Assembly: GCF_012489685.1 (NCBI RefSeq)
Contig: NC_080046.1
Coordinates: forward strand, 58,456,195-58,520,194
DNA: 64,000 bases
Direction of reading: 5' to 3'
From: Lotus japonicus
Lineage: Eukaryota; Streptophyta; Magnoliopsida; Fabales; Fabaceae
The notes beneath the pieces are model-generated. The model saw only the letters and a program-made list of their open reading frames with translations, did not search any database and was not told the DNA's origin. Of the stretch, positions 9,833-20,707 are shown one piece after another. Position 1 is the first letter of the stretch, and every line of letters begins with the position of its first letter. The translations under genes and the position numbers were made by a program.

Positions 9833-12800
9833 CTATATAGAAGAAAGATCTTCATATATAGTCTTGATGCCAGGTCTTTCTGAAACTGATCGAATGCATC
9901 GAATCGCTATTCCTAGGACCTCCTTCATCCCCTTTTCTACAACTGAATTGCTCATTTCTGGCATCAAGATAGCATCAAAACATTCTGAGCCTCGACCTTC
10001 AGATACGCGCAACCTTATCCAATCTGTAAGATCCACACCTCCGTCTTCACCGGATACCACATCACCAGCACATCTTCCAGTTAGAAGTTCCAAAAGTATC
10101 ACCCCAAAAGCATACACATCAGACTTGAAGGAGGGCATTGGCTTCTTGGAAGCAGCTAGCTCTGGTGCGCGGTAACCCAAGACCCCAGCATCAAGAATCT
10201 GCTCCATGGTACCAGCTTGAGTCATGAGCCGGTGAAGGCAGTAATCAGAGACACGTGCATTCATATCGGGTGTATCTAACAACACATTGGTGGCTTTAAG
10301 GTTCCCATGGGGAACAGCACGATCGAAATGGAGATAGTTCAGGCCACGTGCTACATCAACTGCTAATTTGAGCCTTTGGGCCCAGGTTAGGGGGCCTTTC
10401 CTCCCTGGTCGATCTGAAAATTCAAATATGGTTAAGTTCAAGCATCAAATGTTGAAGAAAAACAAAAGATATAATATATAACAGCTGATAATTCCGAAAC
10501 ATCTACTAGCTGCACAAGCAAAACATGATATGCATTGGAATTAATACGAAAACTTTCAGGATACAATTAGAAGGAATAAGGCTGAAAATAAAAAATTAGG
10601 TAATAAAATTTATACAAGACCTTCAAGCTAGATATATGTTTGGTGAAGTACTACATATCATGGTAAGTAGACTTCCAAGCATTGCAAAAGACCATTTAGA
10701 TAGGTTAACAAATTGGAAATTAACAACTATGTTCAAGACATTTTTACTATTATTGTCTTTCATATTATCTCATCATTCAAATCCTCTATATATCTTGTTC
10801 ATAGTTCCTCACTACCCAACACCTCCATTCCAGGAGTGTCTCCCTTTATTTAACTTTGAAATTGAAGAAAGGCAGTCTAGTCAATCATAAAGAACATCAA
10901 CACATTACCATAAAGAAAACTTGCAAGACTTCCTGGTGAAATGTAATCTGAAAGAATAAGCTTCTCATGCTGTGTAGGACCCCAATAGTATCCTCTCAAT
11001 CCGACGACATTTGGATGCCTGATGTTCGCAAATTTTTTGATCTCTTTAACAAATTCTTTCCTCTGTTTAGCCACCCCTTCTCTCAACCACTTCACTCTCA
11101 ACAATATACCATTGTCCAGAGTTGCTTTGTAAGAAGTACCATGACTACTTCTGCCCAAAACTTCAGCTGGGGCCCTTGAGAGCTCCTTGGGCGTCAATGA
11201 TATCGTATCATCCAGAAAATGTAGCTCCCCAATCAACCTATCTGGTGATCTTGTATCTAACCTTGCAAGACTATCAGCAGTATAGGAATCACCAGATTCT
11301 GGTGACCATGAAATGTGGCTGTGTTTTGATGGTGAGAACCCGGTTACAGCTGCTGTTTTTTCATCGGGGCTGATTTCCGCTGACGGTGACCCTTTACGTG
11401 AACTGACAAGGTCCTCAGCTGATACAACCAAAGCACCTCCCCGGTCCGAAGCGCGAATTGGGCCAGAGATAACCGGTTGGGGACGCGCACGGATATCCTT
11501 ACTTGTATCATATTCTGGTGGAGATCTTGACATGCGTATGTAGTGTATGAAGACAGCCAGCAAGATTAATATGATGAGAGCAACCACACATGATACTATA
11601 ATTATTACTTTGACGACAGTGGTCATAGACTTTCTCTTGGAACTTTCAGCAGGTGAAATAGTTGATCCAGGAGGACCATTTGGAAAACGTAGCTTAGTAT
11701 TCCCAGGAAAGAAAGAAGAACTAGAAAAGTTTCTAAGAATTTCTGGGACAACTCCAGACAGATCATTTTGTGAAGCATTGAAGTTCTTGAGTCCCTTTGG
11801 CATGTTATTTGGTAGAGAACCAGTAAAATGATTCTCTGATATATCGAGAGAATCAAGAAAACTCATGTCAGAAATGCTTGTTGGAAGAGAACCGGAGAAA
11901 TTATTTCCAGCAATATTGAGCACTCTCAGGTCAGTCAATGACCCAAACTCATCAGGGAAATAACTGTTAAGCTGATTGTGGGAAAGATCGAGAATTTGAA
12001 GATGTGATTGGCCAGAAGAAGATGATAAGTTGATGCCACCAGAGATCATGTTATTTTCAAGATGGAGCTCTTGCAATGTCTGCATTGCGAGCAGATCAGC
12101 TAGAAGTAGACCATCTAACTGGTTGGAACTGATATCAAGCACGCTAAGCTTTGGATACTGTGCTAAGACTCTTGGGAGGGAGCTGCTAATAGAATTATGG
12201 GATAGATTCAAATAATTTAACCTCAGAAATTGAGGAGTTACCTCAGGGATGGCCCCTGTCAAATGATTCCCGCTGAGATCAAGAAATTCTATATTCCCCC
12301 ATTTCAACATCCTGGATAGATTTCCTTCAAATTTGTTATTTGACAGATCAAGTACAGCACAGCTTCCAGTCAGAGGCGGCAGCTCACCAGTGAACCCATT
12401 TGACGAGAGATTAAGAACACCAAGTGTTGTAGATGTAATCATACCTAAAGGCCCTGAAAGACAAGATGATTACAAGATTAATATCAATTAAAAACTGAGG
12501 ACTCATGTAATATCACAAATAATCAATTCCATTGTAAAATAAGACAGGTTTTATTTCGAGGAAAAGAAAAATTGGAACTGCTAATCTACCTGAGAGATTG
12601 TTGGCACTCAAATCCAGTTCAGTTAAAACCAGAGAGTCTCCTTTTAGCAGGCCATTGGGAATAAATCCTGAAAACTTGTTGTTGCTAAGCTTTAAGACCT
12701 GGAGATCATAAACAAAATCAAACCCAGGCAACTCTCCATTCATCTGATTGTAGCTGAGGTCCAAAACCTTCAAGTTTTGGAAAATGGATTGCTCAGCTCC

Positions 12801-13652
12801 ACCAACCAATGACCCAGTAAGCTGGTTGTGGCTTAAATTCAGATGCTTAATACTTTCCGATATTCGTGGTAGAAACTCCTGCTTCCGGGAATCAGAATTT
12901 GATAGCATGTTATCACTGAAATCAACATAGCTGACACTTGATAAAAACATAAATCCAACATCTAAAGGACCATCAAGCATATTCCCATGCAAGTCAAGCT
13001 TTTCAAGGGTAGAGATCTTGTCAAAACCTTTGGGAATTTTTCCAGTGAAGCCATTATGAGACAAGTTAAGAGATACAAGATTATTCAGCTTAGTCAATGA
13101 TGCTGGCAGGGCTCCAGACAAGGAGTTGCGGCTCAAGTCGAGAGATTTGATAGAAGCCATGTCTGAAATGGAGTTAGGAATTCGGCCAGAGAAGTTGTTC
13201 CCGGCTAATGACAGATTCTGCAAGCTACCAAAGTTACCAATTTCCGGTGGTAAAGGTGAGGAAAAGAGGTTATTGGAGATATCCAGGAATTCAAGGCTTT
13301 TGAAATCAGCAGCATTGTCAGGTAGTTTTCCTGACATGAAATTGTTCGACATGGAGAGTTTCACAAGCTTTGTGAGGTTTGAAAAAACACTTAAGTCAGC
13401 ATCAGCGGAGAGACCCATGTTATCAAGGACAACCCCAGCAACATTACCACCATTACACAAAACTCCATTCCATGAAGAGGGGCATCCATCAAAGTCAATG
13501 GATTCCTCATTCCAGGAATTGAGGACATAACCAGTAGGGTCATGCTTGATACATTTCTTAAATTCCAGCAATGTTAGAATGTCCTGGGAAGGAAGCTGCC
13601 CCACAACTGATAAGAAAGATAAAGATAACACTAAAAGCCTAAAGAGCTTCAT
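9833..13652 (-). CDS. GHR1: GHR1-type LRR receptor-like pseudokinase, 3 exons
   Basis: Exons on the minus strand: 12590-13652, 10909-12453, 9833-10413; introns 12454-12589 and 10414-10908 have GT-AG ends and keep the frame, giving 1062 residues. Order: signal peptide (1-19, ending SVVGQ), LRR N-cap with CPSSWNGVLC, about 20 LRRs, a membrane helix (about 633-660, with IIIVSCVVALIILILL), a juxtamembrane linker with VVSAEDLVSSRKG and RSPDRLIGELHFLDD, then a kinase fold (about 775-1055). The catalytic loop reads HGNLKATN instead of HRDxKxxN and the DFG position reads DYC, so it is a pseudokinase; the lysine in VKWL is present. This matches Arabidopsis GHR1 (At4g20940), a plasma-membrane receptor in guard-cell ABA/H2O2 signalling that supports SLAC1 channel activation. 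Length and all features agree, and no disruption is seen. Orthology is confident from the sequence; the stomatal role is by homology. Confidence 0.95.
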
Positions 13653-14730
13653 AGTCTTCTATAAACAAATTAAGGTATACTTATGTGTAGTTCACACTCA
13701 AGTGAAGACAAAAAGTGAGCTCTCACTCTTCTACTTCAGAAGGACATCAACTACCTTTGACACCAGCCAACAAATAGTACAAATTAGATTCCCAAGATAC
13801 CACCAATTTAAAATAGAAGCAAGTTCAATCCCCTAAAAGAAGAGAGTTGGATCCTCAAGCTCCTCAATCTACACTAAGTGAAGGACTTACTTACAGTCAA
13901 AACCCAAAGAACCTAAGAGCTGTCTTCAAAACCACAAGTGACCTAAACTTCTGCAAGCAAAAGACAGCATTTCATGAGATATGATAAACACAGCACTAGA
14001 TTTGAAAAAAAAAATCAAAACTCATCACATTTACATGCTAAACCACAGCCAAATATTGGGAAACCAGAAGCTCCAAGAGATTCCTTGTCCTTAAAAAAAC
14101 ATAATCTTGAAATGCAGTATAGCTTGAAAAGCAACAACCATTAGCTGTACCTGGCACAGAGTAAAGCTAAGACATAAATGACAGTGAAATGAAACAAACA
14201 AATGAAAATGAGACATTTTTTAGAGATCTGAACAAAATAAACACAATGTTTCTTACCAAAAATAAATTCTTTTAGGTACAATGTAGACTGCAGAAGAAAT
14301 CCCTACCCTCAAGTATCATCCTTTTGAAGCAGACAGTGGAAATTAGCACAAAGATTAGACCTTTAGACTTCAGAACTGAAGAAAAACAGAAGCATTTTAG
14401 CTACAACCAACTCATGGAGAAAAAGGAAATGAGTACCCAATTTGACATCCATGCTGCAATAAAGGTGAAGGGACCCATGAAAATTATTTTTTGGTCCTAA
14501 AAGCTTTGATTGAAGCGTGGAGATCTTTTTACAACCCAAAATGAAGAAATGAAATTGCTAAAACAGTAAATAACCCCATGAATTACTTTAATGGAGGGTA
14601 CCAACAAAACCTTAAAAAGACAGTACCTTTGTCCTTTTTAGCTAGTGACTCTTTTAGCAGGCATGTGACAAGAGAGGACCTTGAAACAAAACCCTAATTG
14701 TTAAATTGGTTAAAGGTGTAAATACAAAGT
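13653..14730 (-). promoter_or_regulatory. GHR1 upstream region, probable 5' UTR and promoter
   Basis: No coding frame is convincing. The stretch upstream of ATG 13652 is moderately AT-rich and lies where leader exon(s), possibly with an intron, would be expected. The transcription start and any leader intron cannot be fixed without transcripts. Confidence 0.4.
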
Positions 14731-14734
14731 TATT

Positions 14735-14915
14735 TACTTTAGGGTGGAAACTAAGTTGACAACGCAAATTGAGTGAGTGTGTGGGAAAAGCTCTTGGGTT
14801 CGATCCTCACATAATACACTTTGAGGAGGGATGAAGAGTCTTAACTGTGATTAAATCCCGAATTTAGCAGCATTCAAACGGTGATTGAATACCGGATGTT
14901 TATAAAAAAAAAAAA
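14735..14915 (+). mobile_element. SINE-like element (tRNA-type B box, A-tail)
   Basis: A GGTTCGATCCTC box at 14797-14808 matches an RNA polymerase III B box. About 100 bases later the unit ends in TATAAAAAAAAAAAA (14901-14915). An A box is not clear and no convincing target duplication is found, so the left edge is approximate. It could also be another retroposed sequence. Confidence 0.45.
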
Positions 14916-16624
14916 CAATGCTTTTGAGGTTTTCAGTGGAAAAAAAGGAAAAGGTGGGAAAAAGGTTAGGTCTTTTATATTATTTTCTTCATGGGGTGTC
15001 TGAAAATTTGATCAGCAAAAAATTAGGGATTTACCCGCCAAAAAAGAGAGAGAGAGGGAATCTATTACTTTTCCTAGTGGACGTCAAAAGATTTTATCAA
15101 ATGGAGTTTAAGATTCTATAGGGTTAGAGGTTGGAAGGCGTGTAGGCACAGTGCCATGTAGGAGTAGTGGGACCCACCACTGCCCCTTTGACTAGGGTTT
15201 CTTGTTTTGATCAATAGAGACACATAGAGGTGAAGTTGGTGAGAGAGTAATGAAGAGAGGTTAAGGGGATGGGGCCAATTGCCAAAAACAAGGCCTATTA
15301 GCTAACCACAATACAGACACATTGTTTCCCACATAAAGTTGGTTCCTCCTCTTTCCACTCATGTTGTAGTAGGATTTATATTTTCTAGACTATAGTATTA
15401 GTCTATTAGATTTTCTGAAATAATAATAATGGAGATAATCATGTCAATAAAAAAAAATGAATTTTGTGTATTAAATGCACAAGGACACCAAATTGTAATA
15501 AACATGTGCACTTCATTATGTATGATTTAACACTTGAACTGGTAGCCTGGACCTCGAGACACCATCTATAGCATGGACTCTCGACTTTTTGAATGTGTTA
15601 ATTTTGTATTTCAATTATTTTCCTTTTCTTATTCTTTCTATATAGTCAAATCACCCATGAGATATTCTCATTGCAAAGCATAATAAGGTGATGTGAAATT
15701 GCCTTATTTGAATTTGAACTCAAAATGTATTAAGTTCATCCTAAGCATAAAACATTATTAGCTGAGGGCCGCAACATAATTCTACTGACAAATCAATTAT
15801 TTCGAAGAAGCAAAATAGCAACCTCAAACTTTAATATGAGCCTTTGATTTGGAAGTCCTAAACGATGTCATTAAAAAACTCAAAAGTAAACTATTGTGCA
15901 TCTACTACCTTTGTATCTTCATCTGACATGTGGTGTCAAAGTTTAAATTCTCTTTCTTCTCACTAGGAACAATTGATAGCACGTATCAAAGCTCAAGTTG
16001 GTTCCTGATTCCCCCTTTCCAATCATGTTGTAGTGGGACTTCTATTTTCTAGATTATATTCGATTTTTTGAAATAATAATGTAGATAACTATGTCAATCA
16101 AAAAAATGTATTTTGTGTATATATCTTAGTGTAGTTTTTGAAATTTTATTTTAGTAGGATTGACTTGTTTGAAAATGAAATCTAGAGGACCACAAGCCAA
16201 ACACAACTCGACAAGTCATTGATCTCCCCAAGCAAATGAATAGAAAAAACAAACAGGTTGGGTGTTCACCGCATGCATAAATTTTACAGCTTTTGACCTG
16301 ATACTCATTGCACTCTAATTTTCTCACAAAAATGATTTGTGTGCACCATTAAAATGCAGAACACCAGAGTGATATATGAAGATCATAAATATAAATGATA
16401 CATGTAATATTTCATCTGATATGACAAGAAAATTAGGGATAAAAAAAAATGGTGTATGAATATATTACTATTTAGATGTACACGAATCAAGACTCATTTA
16501 ATCATATGATGTTAAGAATTTCTTTATCTTTTAAAAAAAATCAAACCGAAGTATCTATAGAGAACACAATGATGGAATATCTATTTTTATGCAATAAATT
16601 TCACTCTTTAGTTTTAGGTGTGAA
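14916..16624. other. Intergenic, anonymous AT-rich DNA with a ~130-bp direct duplication
   Basis: No gene is seen. The segments at about 15340-15475 and 16000-16120 are diverged direct copies; both contain TTGGTTCCT, CATGTTGTAGT, TATTTTCTAGA and ATAATGTCAAT-type stretches ending AATTTTGTGTAT or GTATTTTGTGTAT. The open frame at 14918-15121 has no recognisable domain. Confidence 0.45.
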
Positions 16625-16660
16625 CTAGTACTTTTTACCCGTGCGATGCACGGGGATATT
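16625..16660 (-). mobile_element. Helitron 3' terminus A
   Basis: On the minus strand: a perfect 7-bp hairpin CCCGTGC-ATC-GCACGGG (16638-16654), then TAAAAAGTA, then CTAG ending at 16625, followed by T. This is the textbook Helitron 3' end. Confidence 0.8.
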
Positions 16661-17182
16661 CTCTTCTTTTTTTGTGATTTGTTTAAATTATGTGTTATTT
16701 TCTTAAAGATATTTTATGGATTAAAAGAATAAAATTTATTTTAGATATAAGAAATTATAAATTTGTAAGTTTTTTTTATTGAATGTTTTTTTTTAGTTAT
16801 GATTTTTTTTCTATCTTTTGTTGTTTTCCTAAATGCTCGATTGATTGTAACATGAACGTGCTAAAAATAGATACTGAAATATTTTTTTTCGATTGGAATA
16901 ATCACATTGAGAATGTAGCGTTGCACATTTCTTGTAAAAGATCTTCTTCATAGGTCATATATTGAGAATCAAACTTGAAATTATGATTGACCCTTGTGAT
17001 TTCTTGAAATATAAGATAAAAAATAGAAGACAATAATTAGTAGAATGGGATAAATTTATTTGGATTTGCTTAATTTTTATTAATTGATTTTTTTAATATA
17101 ATAATTATATGGGAAAGTTACTACAATCTTTTTTGTCTAAAAACATGGTAGAATGGAAAGAAATCACCTTTAGACTATCGTG

Positions 17183-18064
17183 CATGCCGCCAGTGACGGA
17201 TCCAGAACTTTTAAATTGTGGGGGCAACACACATGTATGATGAAAAGTTAAAGGTTACTATATGTTTTAAAATAATTGTTCACTTAGAGAAAAAAACATT
17301 TCATCACATTTATCCACTTATAATTTCAATAGAGCATTAAATGGTTTTTTTGGCATTTTTCTCGCTCACTATTAAATAAGAGATTTTTTAAAATGTCAAT
17401 AATTTTTTTTTTGTTGTTGACATTTTTCTAACTCAAAATAAAAGATTTAAAAATTCACCCTTTTACAAAAAATTCTAAAAATCCCTTCCATAAAATTCTC
17501 ATCTCACACCGACACACCCCTTAATCTATTAAATTCTCTTCATCCCTAAAGTATTTGTTCAAAAAATATTTCAAAACTAACAATAATTAAAATAAATTAT
17601 ATTTCTCATTCTTTTGATTTTCTTAAAATTTTAAATTGATTTATCCAAACTATGAGTTACTTTATTAGAATTCTAGTAAGATTAGAAGCAAAACAATTTT
17701 GATTCATTCACATCTACATTTTCTTTTCATTTAATTTTTACCTACTCTTTTCTCTTATATTTCTTTTCTTTCCCTTTTTATATCTCTTGTTTCTTCATTT
17801 TTTCTTATCTGTTATGACTGCAAGTGGAAATGAAGTGTGAAACAAACTTTATCTATCAATCAATTAACTTACTATAGATATATGTGGATTATGTGTGGGG
17901 CAGTGGGGGCAATTAAAACTGTAAAAGAAGAGAAGTTATACTATCTATGGGCAATGAGGTCAAATTCTAGATATATTAGTATATATTACTACTACTATGT
18001 CAAAATTTTTCGTGTGGGCATTTGCCCCCATAATGATATACGTGCATCCGTCATTGCATGCCGC
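17183..18064. mobile_element. hAT-type non-autonomous element with 8-bp target duplication
   Basis: The element 17191-18056 (866 bp) begins CAGTGACGGATCCAG and ends, on the other strand, CAATGACGGATGCAC. It is flanked by perfect 8-bp duplications CATGCCGC at 17183-17190 and 18057-18064. Eight-bp duplication plus CAGTG-type ends are hAT hallmarks. No transposase frame is seen; internal sequence is AT-rich. A 356-bp copy of its right part is at 33289-33644. Confidence 0.85.
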
Positions 18065-18932
18065 TAGCGGCATGTTGGGAAGGCCAACCGAGGTTTACTC
18101 TAGGGTAGGGGCATTGGGAATCTCCCCGATGAGGGTTGCCCACAAATTGAGATTTTATTAGACGCATGGAGATTCAATCCCTCGACCTATGTGAAGATGA
18201 GAGTTAAACTCAAAACCTATGACCATTTGTGTCAACCCAAGTTCGCAGTGAAAACTATTTTTTCTGTAACTAATTTTGTGAAAATAAAATCATAATAAAA
18301 TTCTCATTAGTATAATTTAATTAAATGGCTTACTAAAATCATAATCACAATATGCATCTTATCCTTAATTTAATATTTATATATTTTATAAATTCGAAAT
18401 ATTTTATCATGTCCTATGGCTATAAAAATTCATCAATGATATTAACTTTTTAAAGATTAATAAAAACATTAATTTTTTTAAACCACCAACTTTTAAATGA
18501 ATTTTTTTTGTTACCGATAAAAAATTATTTTACATGTGGACATAATTTTTTTTAATAATTCAACCATTATTAGATACAGAAAAACAATAGATCAAAACCT
18601 ATCTTTAGCATCAAGACAATAATTTCAAAAAAAAAAAATCAAGACAATAAATAAATAATAAAAACTAAGAAATAATGAAAGGCAACTCTTTATTGAAGAA
18701 GGAGGGATAGAAACATGCAAAATTGGCTAGAAGTAAATTATACAAATGATACACCCACTTATATGTGCCCGTAAAATGACTTAAAGTTTGAGTCTTTGTA
18801 AAATCAATGCAAATAACTCAGTTTATATATGAATGAGAAAGAGTTAGTGAAATGGTTATAACTAATTAATAATTTTAGAAGTCAAAACTAATTACTTGTG
18901 TCATATGGGGTTCCTAACTCATATGAACTAAA
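18065..18932. other. Outer Helitron internal sequence, no gene
   Basis: 18065-18240 is a GC-richer anonymous patch. 18470-18740 is a diverged copy of 27420-27660, with shared ATCTTTAGCATCAAGACAA and GAAGAAGGAGGGATAGAAA. No coding potential is seen. Confidence 0.5.
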
Positions 18933-18966
18933 CTAGTACTTTTTACCCGTGCGATGCACGGGGATA
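18933..18966 (-). mobile_element. Helitron 3' terminus B
   Basis: Nearly identical to terminus A: hairpin at 18946-18962 (CCCGTGCATCGCACGGG on the minus strand), TAAAAAGTA, CTAG ending at 18933, followed by T. The identity suggests same-family elements. Confidence 0.8.
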
Positions 18967-19120
18967 TTCACTTTTGGGTTTTGTGGTTTTTTTTTTTGTT
19001 TGTTAAATCTGTTGTTTTTATTAAATGTTTGTTTTTGTTCTTTTTGTGTTGTTGTTTTGTTTTTTATCTTTTTACTTATTGTTTTAAATGGTAGATTAAT
19101 ATTATTTTTGTCTTGATTAA

Positions 19121-19152
19121 TTAGTACTTTGACCCGTGCGATGCAAGGGAGG
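19121..19152 (-). mobile_element. Helitron 3' terminus C, degenerate hairpin
   Basis: On the minus strand the stem reads CCCTTGC-ATC-GCACGGG with one mismatch (19133-19149), followed by TCAAAGTA and CTAA ending at 19121, then T. CTAA fits CTRR. It lies about 190 bases inside terminus B, so it is probably a nested insertion. Confidence 0.65.
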
Positions 19153-20120
19153 ATTTTCATTTAAGTTTATTGTGTGAATTTATACTCTTACTACATCTGC
19201 CTGTACTTTAGTTCAAGTTCCATCTCCTGAGCTTGAAGTTCTTCTTCTGAGGGACTTTCTATTATGGTTAGTTTTGTTTTCTTTCTTGTTAATGTTCCGA
19301 TGTATCAAAAAATATGTAAAAGCACAATAATTTTATTTATTTGTGGTTTTTACCCCTATTTTACTAAATGCTGCATTATTTAATTTTTTTCTATTTATAA
19401 ATTTTATATTTTGTAAGTCATTTTGAACAAATTTTTTTATCAATTTGAATTATGTCAGCACAATCATTTTACGCTTCATGCTTTTTATTTAAACATTTAG
19501 AAATACTTTTTTAATTTGGAAGTCAACAATAATAAATTTCCAGCATTAAAATAAAAATTTACTTTAAAAAAAATCAACTTTCATTTTTTCGGATTTATAT
19601 ATTTTATAAATCATAACTAATTAATTATGTTTGTTGGAATTCCTAACTAATATTAATCGCATATTAACCACTAATTTTTTAATAAACACATATTAATCAC
19701 ATGTAATTGAAATAATGGTAGTGCAAAGATTTTTTCCATTAATTTATTTTTATGGAAGACAATTTAATTTTATGTTGTCATTATGTGCATGAATGTGTTG
19801 TGTGGTTTATAAATTATAAAAGAGTTTATCATGCACCGACAGTATAAATTTTTTTGGTATTCCTAATTGATATTATCCACTAATTTTTTCAATGAACACA
19901 AATTAACCACATATAACAAAATTAGTTCTTTTCAAAAAAACAAAAACAAAATTAGTTGACAGCACCCAAAGGTTTTTTTCTATTAATTAAGGAAGAGAGA
20001 TTTTTTAACTGTCATTATGGTCATGAATGTGTGTGTTATGTTTCCATGAATTTGTTATTAGAAGGAAGCAATCCTTTTAATTAAATTTAGTTTTTTTCAT
20101 TATCATAATACCAATCCTTT

Positions 20121-20306
20121 AAATTCTCACATTAATGGTTCGAACTTCGAATCCCAACTCTTGCGAATAGAGAAAACTCATTGGCCAGCCCCCTACCACT
20201 TAGTGCGCTGACTGTGGGGCGAGGGGTTGGTCTCACGACTGTCGGCTGTGGGGATACCTTTATCGGCTGTGGAGATACCTTGGTCAGACCAAATTCTCAC
20301 ATTAAT
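20121..20306 (+). mobile_element. 5'-truncated SINE-like insertion with 16-bp target duplication
   Basis: The insert 20137-20290 begins exactly at a pol III B-box-like GGTTCGAAC. It is flanked by perfect 16-bp repeats AAATTCTCACATTAAT at 20121-20136 and 20291-20306. It contains two copies of TCGGCTGTGG(G)GATACCTT. The long target duplication indicates L1-style retroposition. No A-tail is obvious, which is unusual. Confidence 0.6.
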
Positions 20307-20436
20307 TGACTTAAAGTGTATTTAATTTTCCTCTTTAAGAGAGATGCATTTTTACACATTTGAAAATCCTATGATCAAAAAATTATATCCTATGTAAATA
20401 AGATTTGGCTTTTCATAAACAACTTAGTTACAATAG

Positions 20437-20707
20437 TACTCCCTCCGTTTCAAAATAACTGTCCATTTAGAGAGAATATATGTGTTTCATAAGAGGTGTC
20501 TACTTAAAATTCCAATCAACCATTGATTGATGTTTTTCCATATAATGCCCCATAAGAAGAATAAATGAGAGATAATAGTTATAGTACACTTTAAAGGGTA
20601 AAATAGAAAAACAATTATTATGTTTTAAAAAGTTAACAAAATTAATTGCATTCCTTAATATGTGTGCATCTTTCCTAAGTGGACACTTACATTGAAACGG
20701 AGGAGTA
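20437..20707. mobile_element. Stowaway MITE
   Basis: The element 20439-20705 has inverted ends CTCCCTCCGTTTCA and, on the other strand, CTCCTCCGTTTCA, flanked by TA on both sides. This is the classic Tc1/mariner-derived Stowaway form. No coding frame. Confidence 0.85.

Noticed and set aside
10967..13836. Plus-strand open frames across GHR1
   Set aside because: They are antisense to well-supported LRR and kinase exons.
14797..14808. tRNA gene at the B-box-like motif
   Set aside because: No cloverleaf or A box with correct spacing could be drawn; SINE-like origin fits better.
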